From: Hyphomonadaceae bacterium
Lineage (GTDB): Bacteria; Pseudomonadota; Alphaproteobacteria; Caulobacterales; Hyphomonadaceae
Direction of reading: 5' to 3'
Length of the DNA: 64,000 nucleotides
Assembly (NCBI GenBank): GCA_016714495.1
Contig: JADKDU010000001.1
Span: forward strand, 434,001-498,000
Positions 8,114-20,553 of the stretch are shown here, piece after piece. The stretch's first letter is position 1; every line of letters starts with the position of its first letter. Position numbers and translations under genes: made by a program. The notes under the pieces are model-generated. The model worked only from the letters and a program-made list of their open reading frames with translations. It was not told the origin of the DNA and made no database searches.

Positions 8114-11100
8114 TTACTCCGCCGCCGCCATCCGCGGCGCCGGGGCGGGCGCGTTCCACTTCCCCATCAGCGACGCGAGCTTCTTCTCTGCAACACCCAC
8201 GGCTTTTTCCTTCACATGGCCGTAGCCACGGATCTCATCGGGCAGCGACGCGATCTCAACCGCCAACGCGTGTTTCTCCGGCGTCAGCCCGGACGCCAGC
8301 ATTTCAAGCCGCGCCAGATACTCATCCCGCAGCCGCCGTTCCATCTTCCGTTCTTCAGTCTTGCCGAAGATGTCGAACGTCCCGCCACGCAGGCCTTTCA
8401 GGCTCTTGAGGATCTTGAACCCGGTCATCATCCACGGGCCGAACGACGATTTGATCAGCTCGCCCTTGTAGTTCTTCTTCGAGATCATCGGCGGAGCCAT
8501 CAGGAAGGTCAGCTTTGCGTCCTTCCCGAACGTGTCTTCGACGGCCTGCTTGTATTCCGGGCGCGTATAGAGCCGCGCGACTTCGTACTCGTCCTTGTAC
8601 GCCATCACCTTGGCCAGATAGGTCGCCGCCGCATAGGTCAGCTGCTCGCCAAGACCCAGATTGCTCTCCGCAGCACGCACGCGCGCTACACGCGCTTGAT
8701 AGAGATCGGCATAAGCCGCATTCTGATACGCCTTCAGCATCTCCGAGCGCCGCGCGATCAGCTCGTCCAGCTTCAGCAGTTCGACCTCCGGTCGTTTAGG
8801 CGCAGCAGCTTGCACGACATCCGGGTTCGCCGCGGCGATCCGGCCCAGATCGAACGCTGCGGCGTTCTCCTTCACCTTCACCTTATTCAAGCGATTGGCT
8901 TCGTGGATCGCCGCCTCGGAAACGGGGATCAGCCCGTTTTGATACGCCATGCCCAGCATGATCATGTTGGTGTATATCGCATCGCCGAAATAATGCTCGG
9001 CCAGCGCTTCGGCGTTCGTCGCCGCAAACCTCTTGGCGCGACTGCGCACCCGCGCCGTCAGCAGGTCGGGATCAAATCGCACATTCCGGTTGTCGATGAT
9101 TTCCTTGGTCGGCGTCACGTCATGGTTCGCCACCACCGACGTCCGCCCCTTGTCGAACATCACCAGCGCATCGCCCGACGACGCCACGACGAGATCGCAC
9201 GCAATGATCACATCGGCCGAAGCCGGCGGCGTCTTGCCCGCCTTGATATCGTCCGGGTTCAGCGCAAACCGCACGTGGCTCAGAACCGGCCCGCCCTTCT
9301 GCGCGAGGCCTGTCATGTCCAGCGTCTGCGAAGCCTTGCCATCGACGTGCGCCGCCATGGCCAGCACGGCCGCCACCGTCGTCACGCCCGTGCCGCCCAC
9401 GCCCGCGAACACCAAATTCCACGCCTCATGACCCAGCTCCGGCAGCTTTGGCTCCGGCAGGCCCGACACATCGAACTTGGCCGGCGAACGCTCGGCATCC
9501 GACTTCCTATCGCCGCCCGTCACCGTCACGAAACTCGGGCAGAACCCTTCGATGCACGAATAATCCGTGTTGCAGGTCGACTGGTTGATCTGCCGCTTGC
9601 GGCCATACTCGGTCTCGACCGGTTCGACCGACAGACAGTTCGACTTCACCGAACAATCGCCACAGCCCTCACAGACGGACTGGTTGATGAACACGCGCTT
9701 GGTAGGCGCTTCCATCTTGCCACGCTTGATACGGCGACGCTTCTCGGTCGCGCACACCTGGTCATAAATCAGCACAGATACGCCCGGCGTCTCGCGCAGC
9801 TCGATCTGCACTTCTTCCAGCTTCCTGCGGTCGAAAATCCGCGTGCCTTCCGGCAGGTCGCTTACGCTCGCATAGCGCGTCGTGTCATCCGCCACGATCA
9901 CGATTGTCTTGACCCCTTCGGCCTCCACCTGCCGGGCGATCTGCGCAACAGTCAGCCCGGATTCCACGTGCTGCCCGCCCGTCATCGCGACAGCGTCGTT
10001 ATAGAGGATCTTGTAAGTCGCGTTGACCTTGCCTGAGATCGCCGCCCGAATGGTCAGCGAGCCCGAGTGCGAATACGTGCCATCGCCCAGGTTCACAAAT
10101 ACATGCTTTTCATCCGTGAACGGGCTCTGCCCGATCCATGGCGTGCCTTCCCCGCCCATCTGCGTGTGCATGTCCGTCCGTCGCTCCGGCGAAAACGTCG
10201 CCATATAATGGCAACCGATCCCCGCCAGCGCGCGCGAGCCTTCCGGCAGCGTCGTCGACGTGTTGTGCGGACAGCCCGAGCAGAAGTGTGGCTTGCGCGT
10301 ATTGATCTGGTTCATGCCGGCCACAGCCTGCTGTGCGCCACGAACCTTGGTGAAATACTGCTCAGCCCGCGCCCGGTGCGGCCCGTCCGGCATCCGCGCC
10401 ACGAGGGCCGCCGCTATGTCCGCCGTCGCCAGCGATGCAATCTCCGACAGCAGCAGCGCGCCATCGCGGTCCCGCTTGCCCTCGACAATCGGCCGCTCGT
10501 TGTCCGGCAGGTGATATAGCACATCTTTCAGCTGCTGCTCGATCACCGACCGCTTGTGCTCCACCACCAGCACGCGCTCGAACCCGCGGCAGAATTCGCG
10601 GATCGCCGTCGGCTCCAGCGGCCAAGTCATCGCGACCTTGAAGATCGACACGCCCAGCTCCGCCGCCTGTTCGGGCGAGACGCCCATCGCGCCCAACGCT
10701 TCATAAACGTCGCGCGAAGCCTGCCCCGCCACGATCACGCCGAGCTTCTTCTGCTTGCCCGTTAGCAGCGCACGATCGAGCCCGTTGGCGCGCACAAATG
10801 CCTGCGCCGCAGGAATCTTGAAATGCCGCAGCCTGGCTTCCTTCACGAGCGGCTGATCGCCAATACGGATTCCCAGCCCGCCTTCAGGCATGACGAAATC
10901 ACTCGGCCGCACCACGCGATGGCGATCCAGCCCCACCTCGACCACGGCTCCCGAGTCCATCGTGTCCGCCAGGCAGATCATCGACGCCCACAGCCCCGAA
11001 TACCGACTCAGCTCCCAGCCGATCATCCCGTAGTCGAGCACTTCCTGGATCGTCGCCGGCGCGAACACCGGCATCTCCGCGTCGATCATCGCGAATTCCG

Positions 11101-11591
11101 ACTGGCACGCTATCGTCGACGACTTCGCGTTCGGGTCATCCCCGCACAGCGCCAGTACGCCTCCCTTGGGGTCCGTCCCCGCCATGTTCGCATGCTTGAA
11201 AACATCGCCCGTGCGATCCACGCCCGGCGCCTTGCCATACCAGATGCCGAACACGCCATCGAACTTCGCGCCCGGGAACAGGTGCGTCTGCTGAGAAGCC
11301 CCACACCGCCGTAGCCCCAAGGTCCTCGTTGAGGCCCTCCCACAGCTTCACGTCATGGGCGTCGAGCAGCTTCTTCGCCGCCACGAGTTGCTGGTCGTAT
11401 CCGCCGAGCGGAGAGCCGCGATAGCCGGAAATGAACCCCGCCGTATTCAGGCCGTGTTTGCGGTCCAGCCTCTTCCTGTCCAGCGGCAGGCGCACCAGCG
11501 CCTGGATGCCGGTCATGAAGGCCCGGCCGCTCTCGAGCAGATATTTGTCGTCGAGGGAAATCCCACCGGATACAGGTGTGCCGTGCTTCAA
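8114..11591 (-). CDS. Indolepyruvate:ferredoxin oxidoreductase, IorAB-type fusion, frameshifted in this sequence
   Basis: Oxidatively decarboxylates aryl-pyruvates to aryl-acetyl-CoA with ferredoxin; the fused form is about 1150 residues. From a TTG start at 11591 (AGGAGG eight bases upstream) the frame reads through NTAGFISGYRGSPLGGYD and GATAVWG, then breaks near 11293-11299; the rest (SQQTHLFPGAKF onward) is in the next frame and runs to 8114. Removing one base of the T pair in GGCTTCTC restores it. Visible parts: thiamine-diphosphate region with SGCPHNTST and GGEGTPWIG, a cysteine cluster CEGCGDCSVKSNC, the GVGGTGVTT gamma-type domain and a C-terminal DUF6537-like region. Divergent from an Lrp gene, its likely regulator. 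Confidence 0.88.
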
Positions 11592-11728
11592 GTCGGGCGC
11601 CTCCTAAAGGGGGATATGGCCACGGCAAATATATTGCTCAACCTTGCAGGAAGTAATTGCTAATCGGTGCACGATCTGGCATGGCTGGGGCAAGATTAAT
11701 CTACGAACACGACTAAGGACAGCAAAAC

Positions 11729-12229
11729 ATGGCCGCCGAACTCGACGCCATCGACGCAAAAATCCTCGACCTCATCCAGCGTGACGCCGCCCTTTCCGTG
11801 GCCGAGATCGCAGAAAAGGTCGGCCTGTCCTCCAGCCCCTGCTGGCGTCGCATCAAGCGCATGGAAGAACAGGGCATCATTGCCCGTCGCGTGACGCTAC
11901 TCAACTACGACAAGCTCGGTTTGAACTTCGAAGTGGTGGCAAACGTCAAACTGCAACTCCCTTCGCGCGAAAACCTCGAGAAATTCGAGCAGGCCGTCCG
12001 CAAATGGCCCGAATGCATCGAGTGCATGACCGTCACCGGCGCCGTCGACTATGTCATGCGCATCGTCACCACCGACATGCACGCCTACGACAACTTCCTG
12101 CGCGACAAAATCCTGGCCCTCGGCCTGGTGTCGGACATCCAGTCCCGCATTATCGTCAACGTCGCCAAGCGCACCACCGCCGCCCCGCTGGGCCTGATCT
12201 CCCCCTACGTCCCGACTCAGGATCGCTAA
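11729..12229 (+). CDS. Lrp/AsnC-family transcriptional regulator
   Basis: A 166-residue regulator. The N-terminal winged helix-turn-helix (residues 5-60) includes DAIDAKILDLIQRDAALSV and VGLSSSPCWRRIKRMEEQGII, and the C-terminal RAM ligand-binding domain (70-150) includes MTVTGAVDYVMRIVTTDM. AAGGA lies eight bases before the ATG. It is divergent from the indolepyruvate oxidoreductase across 137 bases; this pairing is common in alphaproteobacteria and suggests aromatic amino acid control of that gene. Its stop overlaps the stop of the convergent histidine kinase. Confidence 0.93.
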   Translation: MAAELDAIDAKILDLIQRDAALSVAEIAEKVGLSSSPCWRRIKRMEEQGIIARRVTLLNYDKLGLNFEVVANVKLQLPSRENLEKFEQAVRKWPECIECMTVTGAVDYVMRIVTTDMHAYDNFLRDKILALGLVSDIQSRIIVNVAKRTTAAPLGLISPYVPTQDR

Positions 12230-13200
12230 GCCTGTGGATCAGGCGCATTCGGCAGCAGCCGGTTGATCTCGCGGGCCAGCTGGGCTTGCGAGTATGGCTT
12301 GCCGAGCCGGGGGATATCCGTGATCGCGCCCTTGGGCATTTCGGCAAAGCCCGTCGCCAGCAAGATCGGCATGCCGGGCTTGAGCCGCTTTGCCTCCTCG
12401 GCGAGCTGCGCGCCATTTATTCCGGGCATCGAAAAGTCGGTGATCATCAGATCGACGTCGCTACCCGCCTTCAGCAGTTCGAGAGCGCTCGCGCTTGAAT
12501 TCGCTTCAATGACCTCGTGGCCGAGATCCTCCAGCATATCCACCGTGCCCATCGCGATCAGAACGTCATCGTCGATGATGAGGATTTTTGCTCTCGCAAC
12601 GGCCTGACCGTCTTCCCGTTCCAGGTGCGTTAACTCCATAACCTGAGCGAGTGCGGTTGTGACAGGAAAATACAGCTCCGCACGCGTGCCTTTGTCCGGA
12701 GCGCTGACAAGCTTGAGCGCGCCATCGAGCTGCACCGCCAGCCCGTGTATCATCGAAAGACCAAGACCCGTGCCCTTGCCCACCTCCTTCGTGGAGAAGA
12801 AAGGCTCGATCGCGCGCTTTAGTGTTTCAGCGTCCATGCCCACGCCGGTATCCACAACAGACAGGCGCACATACTGGCCCGGCTTCAGATCATCCCCGTT
12901 GTTTGCCTTTGCGCGGTCAACTGCAATGGTGATGCGACCGCCATCAGACATGGCGTCGCGCGCGTTGATGACCAGATTCAGCAAGGCGAGTTCGACCTGG
13001 TTGGAATCCGCCAACGCCAGCGGCGCGTCCTGCGCGATCTCGAATTGCAGCTCGACGCCCGGCCCCACGGAGCGTTCGAGCAGATTGCGCATCCCGTCCG
13101 CTAGCGCGCCGATATTGACCGGCTCAACCTTCAGCGCCTGACGACGCGCGAAAGCAAGCAGTCGCTGTGTGAGCGCAGCGCACCGCTTTGCACCCTGCAC
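12226..13200 (-). CDS. Hybrid histidine kinase, N-terminally truncated (HATPase + receiver)
   Basis: A 324-residue frame from GTG 13200. It keeps the second dimerisation helix (CAALTQRLLAFARRQAL), the ATP-binding domain with LLNLVINARDAM, DTGVGM and GKGTGLGLSMIHG, and a C-terminal receiver (about 205-320) with IIDDDVL, phospho-acceptor Asp in MITDFSMPG and the LGKPYS lysine. The helix with the phosphorylatable His (normally an HDFNN-type motif) and all sensor domains are missing, because homology stops at about 13209 where an OmpA-like gene fragment begins. As it stands it cannot autophosphorylate. Compare the finding on this junction; deletion, or a wrong assembly join, could explain it. Confidence 0.8.
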   Translation of the reverse strand: MQGAKRCAALTQRLLAFARRQALKVEPVNIGALADGMRNLLERSVGPGVELQFEIAQDAPLALADSNQVELALLNLVINARDAMSDGGRITIAVDRAKANNGDDLKPGQYVRLSVVDTGVGMDAETLKRAIEPFFSTKEVGKGTGLGLSMIHGLAVQLDGALKLVSAPDKGTRAELYFPVTTALAQVMELTHLEREDGQAVARAKILIIDDDVLIAMGTVDMLEDLGHEVIEANSSASALELLKAGSDVDLMITDFSMPGINGAQLAEEAKRLKPGMPILLATGFAEMPKGAITDIPRLGKPYSQAQLAREINRLLPNAPDPQA

Positions 13201-13519
13201 CGCCGCTATGGCCCACCCAGGCGATCACCGAATCCCGCACGCCCTTGCCCATCAGCACTTCGCGCACAGCCCGCGCCCACGCCGTGGCCAGCTCCGAGCT
13301 TCCGTTTGCGTCACGGAAAGTGTCGGCCTGACCCACCACGCGCACGCCATTCGCCTCGCATTTCTGGATCTGCGGGGTCGCCTTCGCGATGATCCCTGCC
13401 GCAGTCTTGTCGACCACCGCCGACCCGTCGCCGAAATAGACCTTCATGACGCTCCGCTGCTGCGCCATCGCCGCAGGCGCGATCATCAACGCCGCCGCGA
13501 GCCCGAGACTAACCCGCAT
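13124..13519 (-). pseudogene. OmpA-like secreted protein, C-terminally truncated at a junction
   Basis: The frame opens with a signal peptide (MRVSLGLAAALMIAPAAMAQ) at ATG 13519 and continues as an OmpA-type peptidoglycan-binding domain: VYFGDGSAVVD, ANGVRVVGQADT, and the ELATAWARAVREVLMGKGV helix. After VIAWVG (about 13215) it runs out of frame into histidine kinase DNA and stops at 13124 after about 28 meaningless residues. A usual OmpA domain would continue with a glycine-glutamate turn and a final helix. The product would be 131 residues, probably non-functional. Confidence 0.7.
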
Positions 13520-13680
13520 CGCGTGTCCCCTCTCTAACCGAAACGCAAGCCTGCCCCCGTTCCCCAGCAAAGAGAAACGCGAGTTTCAGTCGCTGCGCGC
13601 CTCGTTTTCCGAAACCTTGGCCCGCCGAGCCTGCAGGATGGACCGCCGCGCCGCCGGCGATCAGCAGCCGCGACAACGCC

Positions 13681-14103
13681 CTACGGCGCCTTCCTCGTGC
13701 CCCCCGCCATCAGATACGCGCCCATCTTCTGATGCAGGATGTTGATCGCCTTCAGCGGCCGCACCATCACCTTGAAGTGCGTAATCAGCCCCGCCGCATC
13801 CCACTGGATGATATCGACCCCGTTGATCCTGATCCCCTCGATCTCCGAGAAGAACTCCAGCACCGCCGAGCCCCTGCCCGCTTCCTTCTCCGAGAACCAT
13901 TCATCGCCATACCGGAAGTGCTCCGCATTCAGCACCTCCAGCGCCGCGCGCAGATAACTTTCGACAACCTCCCGCCCTACTTGCGGCGTATACACCACCG
14001 GCGACTCGAACACACACCCCTCCGCCAGCAACGCCCCCACCTCATCGCCCCGCCGCTCCAGCGCAATCCGATGCCAGCGGTCTATCGTCGGCGGTATGGT
14101 CAT
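13681..14103 (-). CDS. NTF2-like (SnoaL-type) protein
   Basis: A 140-residue protein with the nuclear transport factor 2-like cone fold: an N-terminal helix (IDRWHRIALERR), DEVGALLAEGCVFESPV, and a later strand GRGSAVLEFFSEIEGIRINGVDIIQWDAAGLITHFKVMVRP. This family has varied small-molecule isomerase, hydrolase or binding roles; no diagnostic catalytic set is seen. ATG 14103 was chosen; the extension to 14193 is not NTF2-like. The GGTRKAP end precedes a 160-base gap to the OmpA fragment. Confidence 0.8.
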   Translation of the reverse strand: MTIPPTIDRWHRIALERRGDEVGALLAEGCVFESPVVYTPQVGREVVESYLRAALEVLNAEHFRYGDEWFSEKEAGRGSAVLEFFSEIEGIRINGVDIIQWDAAGLITHFKVMVRPLKAINILHQKMGAYLMAGGTRKAP

Positions 14104-14356
14104 GGCGTGTCTCCTGGCGCCAACACTGGCGCCAACCACTTGCCTCCACCAGTGCGCGGCATTGGGGGAGGTAGATCGCCGCGCGTCCCCCACCTGCCGC
14201 CCCGCGCATCGCCCGACAGGACCGCCATTCCGGGGAAAACCGGCCCGCGCCTCCCGCCTCCGGGCCGCTCACGAGGTCTTCATTACACTTTCCGCACGCG
14301 CGTCAGCATGAAGACTCCAAACGAGCCGCAGATGCTCAATTCGGGAGACATTCACC

Positions 14357-15394
14357 ATGCGTTACAACAGCCTGCTGTGCGCCGCCGCCGTCGTGGCAGC
14401 CTCGGCGTTCAGCGCCTCGGCTCAGCCGACGCCCTCGCCGAAGACGCCGATGGCCAATCCCCCGCGCACCAGCGAAGGCCATCCCGACCTCCAGGGCTTC
14501 TGGAATAACACCTCCGTCACCCGCCTCGAGCGGCCGGAGAATGTCTCCCAGCTGGTGCTCTCCGAACTGGAAGCCGAGCGTTACGAGCAGGGCTCGACCT
14601 GGGTCGTCAATGCCAAGACCCAGAACGCCGAGAAGATCGACACAGACGCTGCCCCGCCCAAGGGCAAGGCGTCCAATTTCGGCCTGCTAGGCTACAACTC
14701 CTTCTGGCTTGACCCGGGCGCACACCTCGCCCGCGTAAAGGGCGAAGTCCGCACCTCCTGGATCGTCGAACCCTCCAACGGCCAGATGCCGGTCATCCCC
14801 GCCGCCAACAAAGCCTTCGCCGGCTTCGGCAGCTTCGACACCTACGAGACGCGCCCCCTGTCCGAACGCTGCCTGCTGTTCGGACGCCAGGCCGGCCCGA
14901 TCATGCAGAACGCGATCTACAACAACAACTTTCAGTTCGTGCAATCGCCCGGCTACGTCACGATCCTGGTCGAGATGGTGCACGAGCCGCGCATCATCCC
15001 GATCTTCAAGAGCAAGGCAGACGTGAAGTATCGCCCCGGCGCCATCAAGCCGTGGTTCGGAGACTCGGTCGGCTGGTATGAGGGCGACACGCTCGTGGTC
15101 GAAACGACCAACGTGAACCCCGCCCAGATCCAGGCGCTGATCTCCCCCACCGGCAAGCTCACGGAACGCTTCTCGCGCTGGTCCGAAGATCAGATCCTCT
15201 ACGAGTTCACCGTCAACGACCCGACCTTCTACACCCAGCCCTGGAAGGGCGAGATGGCGCTCAACCGCTCAGCCCAACCGATCTACGAGTATGCCTGCCA
15301 CGAGGGCAACTACTCGTTCAGCGGCATCCTCCAGGGCGCGCGCGTCCTCGAAAGCCAGGGCCGCAAGCCGTCCATCGTGGTCGAAGGCGAATAA
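14357..15394 (+). CDS. Secreted protein of unknown function, paralog of 26512-27618
   Basis: A 345-residue exported protein with a signal peptide (cleavage after SASAQ, about residue 22). Conserved-looking blocks are HPDLQGFWNN, YNSFWLDPG, RTSWIVEPSNGQ, VEMVHEPRIIPI, GDSVGWYEGDTLVVETTNVNP and YEYACHEGNY. The same blocks in the same order occur in the protein at 26512-27618. The family is common and uncharacterised in Proteobacteria. GGGAGA upstream of the ATG fits a ribosome site. It stands alone after a 250-base gap with no recognisable gene. Confidence 0.85.
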   Translation: MRYNSLLCAAAVVAASAFSASAQPTPSPKTPMANPPRTSEGHPDLQGFWNNTSVTRLERPENVSQLVLSELEAERYEQGSTWVVNAKTQNAEKIDTDAAPPKGKASNFGLLGYNSFWLDPGAHLARVKGEVRTSWIVEPSNGQMPVIPAANKAFAGFGSFDTYETRPLSERCLLFGRQAGPIMQNAIYNNNFQFVQSPGYVTILVEMVHEPRIIPIFKSKADVKYRPGAIKPWFGDSVGWYEGDTLVVETTNVNPAQIQALISPTGKLTERFSRWSEDQILYEFTVNDPTFYTQPWKGEMALNRSAQPIYEYACHEGNYSFSGILQGARVLESQGRKPSIVVEGE

Positions 15395-15504
15395 GAAATC
15401 CGGCGTGGAGGCGACGCCACGCCGCTCATCTCATCCGTCAGCGCCGGCGGGCCGCGCCTCCGGGGTTGCCGGGGCGGTTCAGTTCGCTGGCTGCGCACGT
15501 TCTC

Positions 15505-15620
15505 CGCGCCCAGCCCGATTTCCACATTGCGCCGTTTCTTTGCTTCTTACGCAGGCATGCCGCGGTTTCGAATTCCAGGTTGGCGGCGCTTCTCCTTACT
15601 GCGCTTACCTTCCAATGGAG
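15505..15620 (-). pseudogene. Decayed copy of the uvrB 3' end (UVR motif)
   Basis: On the minus strand this stretch aligns with the last ~115 bases of uvrB: a 23-base block is identical (15562-15584 here, 15871-15893 in uvrB) and flanking bases match at reduced level. Translation gives AANLEFETAACL against AANLEFETAARL in UvrB, then diverges. Several small length differences and stops interrupt it, so it is not functional. The offset is 309 bases, consistent with an old tandem duplication. Confidence 0.75.
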
Positions 15621-15775
15621 CGCAGCAATGAGCTCAGCATGGCGCCGAGCAACCCCTTGCCGGGTCCCTCCACAACCTGATTGCTCCACTTGGCCTTCCG
15701 CTTTGCTGGCGGACTCTCCTCGCCAGCAGCTTTCCGCTGGGCCCTCGGCGCGAGCCGGCGTCTTTTCTTGCCCAC
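15605..15775 (-). CDS. Possible small basic protein between uvrB and its decayed copy
   Basis: A 56-residue frame from GTG 15775 to TAA at 15605, 10 bases after the uvrB stop on the same strand. The product is rich in Lys and Arg at the start (GKKRRRLAPRAQRK), then SPPAKRKAKWSNQVVEG and a hydrophobic GLLGAMLSSLLRSIG end. I do not recognise it. It could be a true small gene, a relic of a UvrB C-terminal extension, or chance. The 391-base stretch 15395-15785 holds only this and the UVR remnant. Confidence 0.25.
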   Translation of the reverse strand: MGKKRRRLAPRAQRKAAGEESPPAKRKAKWSNQVVEGPGKGLLGAMLSSLLRSIGR

Positions 15776-15785
15776 GGAAGCGCCC

Positions 15786-18053
<2,268 letters not shown>

Positions 18054-18137
18054 GCCCGGCAATATGGGCCGGTCATGGCGCCTTCGCCAGAGCCCTCGCG
18101 CCACCTTGCTGACAATGCCTGTCAGTGGCCCGCAGAG

Positions 18138-20348
18138 CTACCGTTCCATCCGCACCGAAACGCCCCATGTGGCGGGCATAGAGTGAAAAGTGTCGTAGCC
18201 AATGAAGCCATAGCCGGAGAGCGCGTAATCCTCGTCCGTCAGGTTCCGCCCCCACACCGAAAGTTCGGTTCCGCCGTACAGCCGCAACCGGGCCGCCGCA
18301 TCCACGAGCGTCACCGGCCCCTGCCGACGGTCGTTGCGGCCTTCAGCGTCGAGGAAGTACTCGCTCTGGTATTTCGCAGCCGCCTCAAACGATAGGCGCA
18401 TGTCCCCGCCGAGCATCCATTCCTGCCGCGCATGCAGGGTCGCGGAAAGATCAGACGCGAAAGGCAGCGGCTTGCAGTTGAACGTCGCCGCATTGGCGGC
18501 GCCGCTGGCGTCCGTCCCTTGCTCGATCTCCGTATCCAGAGCGGTCACGCTGCCCCCGATCTCGAGCCCGTCCAGCGGCCGCCACAGCGCCGACAATTCC
18601 GCGCCCTGCACGATCGCCGCATCGAGGTTCGCCAGCGAGTTCGAGGTGATCGAACCGCCGCCCGGCAGGGGGAAGGCCACGAAGATGCGCGCCTGCGGAT
18701 CGCTGTAGTTCTGGTAAAACGCCGCCGCCTCGAAGGTCAGCACGTCGCCCAAGTCGCCCTTGAAGCCGATCTCGTAAGCGTCGACCGTCTCGGCGCCGAA
18801 CAGACCCTCGTCCTGATAGTGGGTAACATTGTTCGCCACCTCGCCATTGAAGCCGCCGCTCTTATAGCCGCTGCCATACGAGACATAGGTCATCGCATGC
18901 GGCGACAGGCGCCATTTCGCAGCCGCGGTTCCGGTGAACCGCCCTTCGGCGATCGTGTTCTCGCCCTGCGCCAGCCCGACACCCGAACGGTTGTTCAGCG
19001 CCCGGACGCCGTCGCTGTAGATGTGCTGGCCAAAGCCCTCGCCGTCGATCGTCTCAAGCGTGTAACGGCCGCCCAGCGTCAGCGTCACATCCGGGCTAAT
19101 GTCGAAATCGACAAGGCTGTAGCCCGCGCCCATCTCGCGCGTCTGTTCCATGTTGGTCAGCAGCGACACCGCCGGCGCAGTCGATGCCGGCGTCGGCCCG
19201 ACTCGCGCCGCCGCGCCCGGATACTGGCACGTGCCAACCAGCGTCGCCTTGTTCAGTACACCGCACCAGATCAGATAATCCTGCTCGAACTCATCGCCCG
19301 CGAGCGACAGGCCAAGCAGCAGGTCCCCGCCCTGCCATGACGTGCGGCCGAAAAATTCCTGGCTCACCTGCAGATAGTCCCGGTCGTAGGAAAGATTGGC
19401 AATCGCTGCAGGTTGGCCATCGAAATCGAAACCATAGTCCTGACGGAAACCTTCCACAGCCGTGAGCGACGTGATCACCCAGTTCCCGACGCGCGCCGTG
19501 AGTTCGGCGGATGCGCCGAAGAAGCGATTGTCGGTGTCCTGCACGCCATCCGCGCCAACTGAGATCTCGTGATCGTCCAGCCTCAGCGCGCTGTTCAGCG
19601 GCGACGCATTCACGCCCGTGTCCTGCTCATAGTGCGCGCGCAGCAGCAGCTGCGCGTTCGACGCCAAATCGAGATCCAAAGATCCGCGCACGCCGAATTC
19701 ATCACGCACGCCCCCAGCGTCCGCCGGACCGCCAACATTGTCGATCGCCGCATTCTGCTTCAGCAGCCGCGCCGCGATGCGTCCGCGCGCGCCCTCGCCG
19801 ATCGCGCCGCTCGCCGCGGCCTGCACGTCCCAGCGATCAAAGCTGCCATAGGACAGCTCGGCATACCCTTCGATGTCTTCCGTGGGACGCGCCGTGATGA
19901 AGTTCACCGAACCGCTTGAAGCATTGCGGCCCTGGATCGTGCCCTGAGGCCCCTTCAGGACCTCGACGCGCTCAAGATCGTAAGCCAACATGCTCGCCTG
20001 CACGTTCGTAGCGAGGAACACCCCATCGACATGCACGGCCGCCGCGCTTGGCGTCAGCGCCTGGTGATCCACCGCGCCCATGCCGCGGATCTGGAATGTC
20101 GTCTGCGATCCGTTGGAGATCGCCGCCTGCACGCCGGCAAGACGCTGCACCACATCCTCGATGCCGTCGACGTTGGAAAGATCACGCGCGGACAGCACGA
20201 CCACGCTCTGCGGCACATCACGCGCATCTTCGCGCTGCCGTGTCGCTGTCACGATGATCGTGTCGCGCGCGTCCTGCGCGAATGCCGGGGCGCCGGCGCC
20301 GATCGCAGCCACGAGTCCCAGGCGCCAGATACCGACGAGTTGCGCCAT
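18138..20348 (-). CDS. TonB-dependent outer-membrane receptor
   Basis: A 736-residue outer-membrane transporter. Signal peptide ends at GAPAFAQ (about residue 25), then a TonB-box-like DTIIVTATRQRE, a plug domain with VPQSVVVLSARDL, TTFQIRGMG and VLKGPQGTIQGRNA, and a 22-strand barrel ending GVSVRMER with the final aromatic-poor Arg. Size and plug resemble the iron-complex/Sphingomonad-type receptor group. The ATG at 20348 starts MAQLVGI. No adjacent transporter or regulator indicates the substrate. Confidence 0.93.
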   Translation of the reverse strand: MAQLVGIWRLGLVAAIGAGAPAFAQDARDTIIVTATRQREDARDVPQSVVVLSARDLSNVDGIEDVVQRLAGVQAAISNGSQTTFQIRGMGAVDHQALTPSAAAVHVDGVFLATNVQASMLAYDLERVEVLKGPQGTIQGRNASSGSVNFITARPTEDIEGYAELSYGSFDRWDVQAAASGAIGEGARGRIAARLLKQNAAIDNVGGPADAGGVRDEFGVRGSLDLDLASNAQLLLRAHYEQDTGVNASPLNSALRLDDHEISVGADGVQDTDNRFFGASAELTARVGNWVITSLTAVEGFRQDYGFDFDGQPAAIANLSYDRDYLQVSQEFFGRTSWQGGDLLLGLSLAGDEFEQDYLIWCGVLNKATLVGTCQYPGAAARVGPTPASTAPAVSLLTNMEQTREMGAGYSLVDFDISPDVTLTLGGRYTLETIDGEGFGQHIYSDGVRALNNRSGVGLAQGENTIAEGRFTGTAAAKWRLSPHAMTYVSYGSGYKSGGFNGEVANNVTHYQDEGLFGAETVDAYEIGFKGDLGDVLTFEAAAFYQNYSDPQARIFVAFPLPGGGSITSNSLANLDAAIVQGAELSALWRPLDGLEIGGSVTALDTEIEQGTDASGAANAATFNCKPLPFASDLSATLHARQEWMLGGDMRLSFEAAAKYQSEYFLDAEGRNDRRQGPVTLVDAAARLRLYGGTELSVWGRNLTDEDYALSGYGFIGYDTFHSMPATWGVSVRMER

Positions 20349-20509
20349 CACATGCACTCCACACGCGGACCGCGCTTGTCGGCGGCCTGCTTTCCGAACA
20401 CCCGCGCCATCGCGCGAATGCGGGCCAGCTGATAAGCACATCATCCGTGCAAGGATAGTCGCACGGACGAGATTAGACGCGGCATGCAGCTATGTGACGG
20501 CGTCAATGT

Positions 20510-20533
20510 GTCATCGACGCCGCTGTCGATGAC
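20510..20533. promoter_or_regulatory. Inverted repeat upstream of the TonB receptor
   Basis: Perfect 9-base arms GTCATCGAC and GTCGATGAC around a 6-base spacer, 160 bases upstream of the TonB receptor start and 20 bases past the stop of the small lipoprotein gene on the same strand. It could be an operator for the receptor or a weak terminator hairpin of the lipoprotein; there is no T-tract. Confidence 0.35.
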
Positions 20534-20553
20534 GTTAGCGGAAGCGTTGTTTG

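Noticed and set aside
8072..10036. 654-residue plus-strand frame
   Set aside because: Shadow of the indolepyruvate oxidoreductase on the opposite strand; Arg/His-rich composition and no domain.
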